Origin: Lasiodiplodia sp. COLG20
Lineage: Eukaryota > Ascomycota > Dothideomycetes > Botryosphaeriales > Botryosphaeriaceae
Reading direction: 5' to 3'
Assembly: GCA_009801085.1 (NCBI GenBank)
Contig: VNWV01000005.1
Span: 1,612,001 to 1,676,000, forward strand
Length of the DNA: 64,000 bases
Shown: positions 63,024 through 64,000 of the stretch, piece by piece
How the letters are laid out: each line of letters begins with the position of its first letter
Numbering within the stretch: position 1 is the first letter of the stretch
Made by a program: the position numbers and the translations under genes
The notes under the pieces: model-generated
The model's input: only the letters and a program-made list of their open reading frames with translations
Told to the model about the DNA's origin: nothing
Database searches by the model: none

Positions 63024-64000
63024 TTACCTACTTCCCCTTCTCCGTAGGCCCCTCTCCTCGCTCATGATCTCCTTGATAAGCCGCAGGCTGGCCTCATCTT
63101 CCTCCGGTAGACCCGCTTGTGATACACTCATCGCTCTTTGTTTCGAAGACTCCACATCCTCGCTCTTGACACTTCTCTTCCCACCACTTCCCATTGCATT
63201 CATCTCGACACTCGCGTTCGACGCTCGCCGCCGCTGGGTCGGTGTAACGGCGGAGTCTTGCTTGGCCCCTACGATAGAACCTGGCGTGCGGCTCTTCGGA
63301 CGACCTTTACTAGCTGAAGGAGGTTGTGAATTCCTGCCGCCGCCGCTACTGCTGACCGTAGAGTAGCGGTCGACCGGTCGAGAAGCACGAGAAGAATGAC
63401 GACGCTCGGACGGCGATACGGGAACAGGCTGGACTTCATGCTTCTGGCGAGTATGCTCTGGAGACGCAGAGTTGGCCAGGTCTGTGAGAGGAGATGAAGG
63501 TTCCACGCCGTTCGCTTGTCCAGGATTCGGCGGAGGCGGTGATTGCCTGATCGTGGAGTGCTGATGTTCTGCCGACACCGCGTGCTCCGGGAAGCTTTCT
63601 GTGGTTGGGAGGGCAATGTCACTTGCAGGCGTGGGCTCGACGGTAGCTTGCTTCGGCGAAGGCTCGACGTGGTCGATACCGTTGGTCATGACCTGGTCGA
63701 CCGGTTCCTCGATGATCTCAATGTTTGTCGGATAGCTTTCTGGGACAATATCGGCCACAGGTTGCACTGGGGGTGCGTCGGACATGTGAACATCGTCCAT
63801 CGCTCCTTGCGCTTGCGGCTCTGTGCCCTGCTGATGTTGCCCGTTCGGCATGACATCATGGTCGAACAGAGAAACACCACTCGGCAGACTGATGCTCGGT
63901 CGAGATTCTTTCTTGGGCTTTTTGATAGTGTCGGCCTCGTCTCCAGCCCCGCTGACGCGCCGCTTCTTAGAGCTCTGGGTCCCTCGAGGGATGGGAGCCT
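63024..64000 (-). CDS. C-terminal part of a disordered nuclear-type protein, cut by window end
   Basis: The frame is open from the right edge of the window to the stop near 63024, at least 325 residues; the start lies beyond 64000. The visible part begins APIPRGTQSSKKRRVSGAGD, with basic nuclear-signal-like patches (SKKRRV, KKPKKES). It continues as Pro/Ser/Glu-rich disordered sequence with SPSERRHSSRASRPVDRYST and QRRRASNASVEMNAMGSGGK. It ends in a short ordered-looking motif, EASLRLIKEIMSEERGLRRR, a C-terminal pattern I associate with some fungal PHD-finger/chromatin proteins, but that link is weak. The ATG at 63851 is inside the frame and is not the start, since coding sequence clearly continues upstream. 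No domain in view decides its function. Confidence 0.65.
   Translation of the reverse strand, partial: APIPRGTQSSKKRRVSGAGDEADTIKKPKKESRPSISLPSGVSLFDHDVMPNGQHQQGTEPQAQGAMDDVHMSDAPPVQPVADIVPESYPTNIEIIEEPVDQVMTNGIDHVEPSPKQATVEPTPASDIALPTTESFPEHAVSAEHQHSTIRQSPPPPNPGQANGVEPSSPLTDLANSASPEHTRQKHEVQPVPVSPSERRHSSRASRPVDRYSTVSSSGGGRNSQPPSASKGRPKSRTPGSIVGAKQDSAVTPTQRRRASNASVEMNAMGSGGKRSVKSEDVESSKQRAMSVSQAGLPEEDEASLRLIKEIMSEERGLRRRGSR

Noticed and set aside
1..64000. CRISPR arrays, bacterial operons, rRNA genes
   Set aside because: None seen; the spliced gene structures show eukaryotic nuclear DNA.

Overview
The window is nuclear DNA of a filamentous ascomycete (Pezizomycotina, most like a Dothideomycete). 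Genes lie on both strands and are broken by short introns of about 50-160 nt with GTAAGT-like donors, CTAAC/CTGAC-like branch sites and CAG/TAG acceptors. Three HET-domain genes, a fungal Zn2Cys6 regulator, a Vma12-type V-ATPase assembly factor and a Bub1 checkpoint kinase all fit this. Species cannot be fixed from sequence alone. I rebuilt gene models by joining reading frames at splice sites and checking phase. All complete models give intact frames.

Left part (1-19.7 kb), mostly housekeeping: a 5'-incomplete C2H2 zinc-finger gene; allantoicase with GATA sites in its promoter; a long Alr1/Mnr2-like CorA magnesium transporter; a Frag1/DRAM/Sfk1 membrane protein; a FrnE-like DsbA oxidoreductase; a small one-helix membrane protein; a DOPA-4,5-dioxygenase-family protein; a conserved protein of unknown function with a 22-nt first exon; and a Ser/Thr-rich single-pass membrane protein.

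Accessory stretch (19.7-31 kb): two tandem HET-domain genes, then a divergent pair of an MDR alcohol dehydrogenase and an acetoacetate-decarboxylase-family protein. Next come a TA-flanked inverted-repeat element and a 189-bp perfect inverted repeat that abuts the only ambiguous base I noticed in the window.

Core block (31-45.5 kb): a divergent VMA12/COQ1 pair, a 5.2-kb stretch without a supported gene that holds a second, doubled copy of the inverted-repeat element, a SANT-like nuclear protein candidate, and BUB1.

Second accessory stretch (45.5-52 kb): a degraded Ty3/gypsy relic, a core-only repeat copy, a third HET gene with a repeat copy in its promoter, and an intronless bacterial-type thymidine phosphorylase (deoA-like), a strong candidate for horizontal transfer.

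Right part (53-64 kb): proteasome subunit RPN12, mitochondrial ribosomal protein bL11m, a Zn2Cys6 transcription factor, an ER-Golgi L-type lectin with a 29-glutamine run, and the 3' part of a further gene cut by the window end.

The most notable non-gene signal is a small non-autonomous DNA transposon family: four loci holding five copies of an ungapped 83-bp palindromic core. The two best copies have TA flanks and inverted termini. All copies lie in or beside the accessory stretches.
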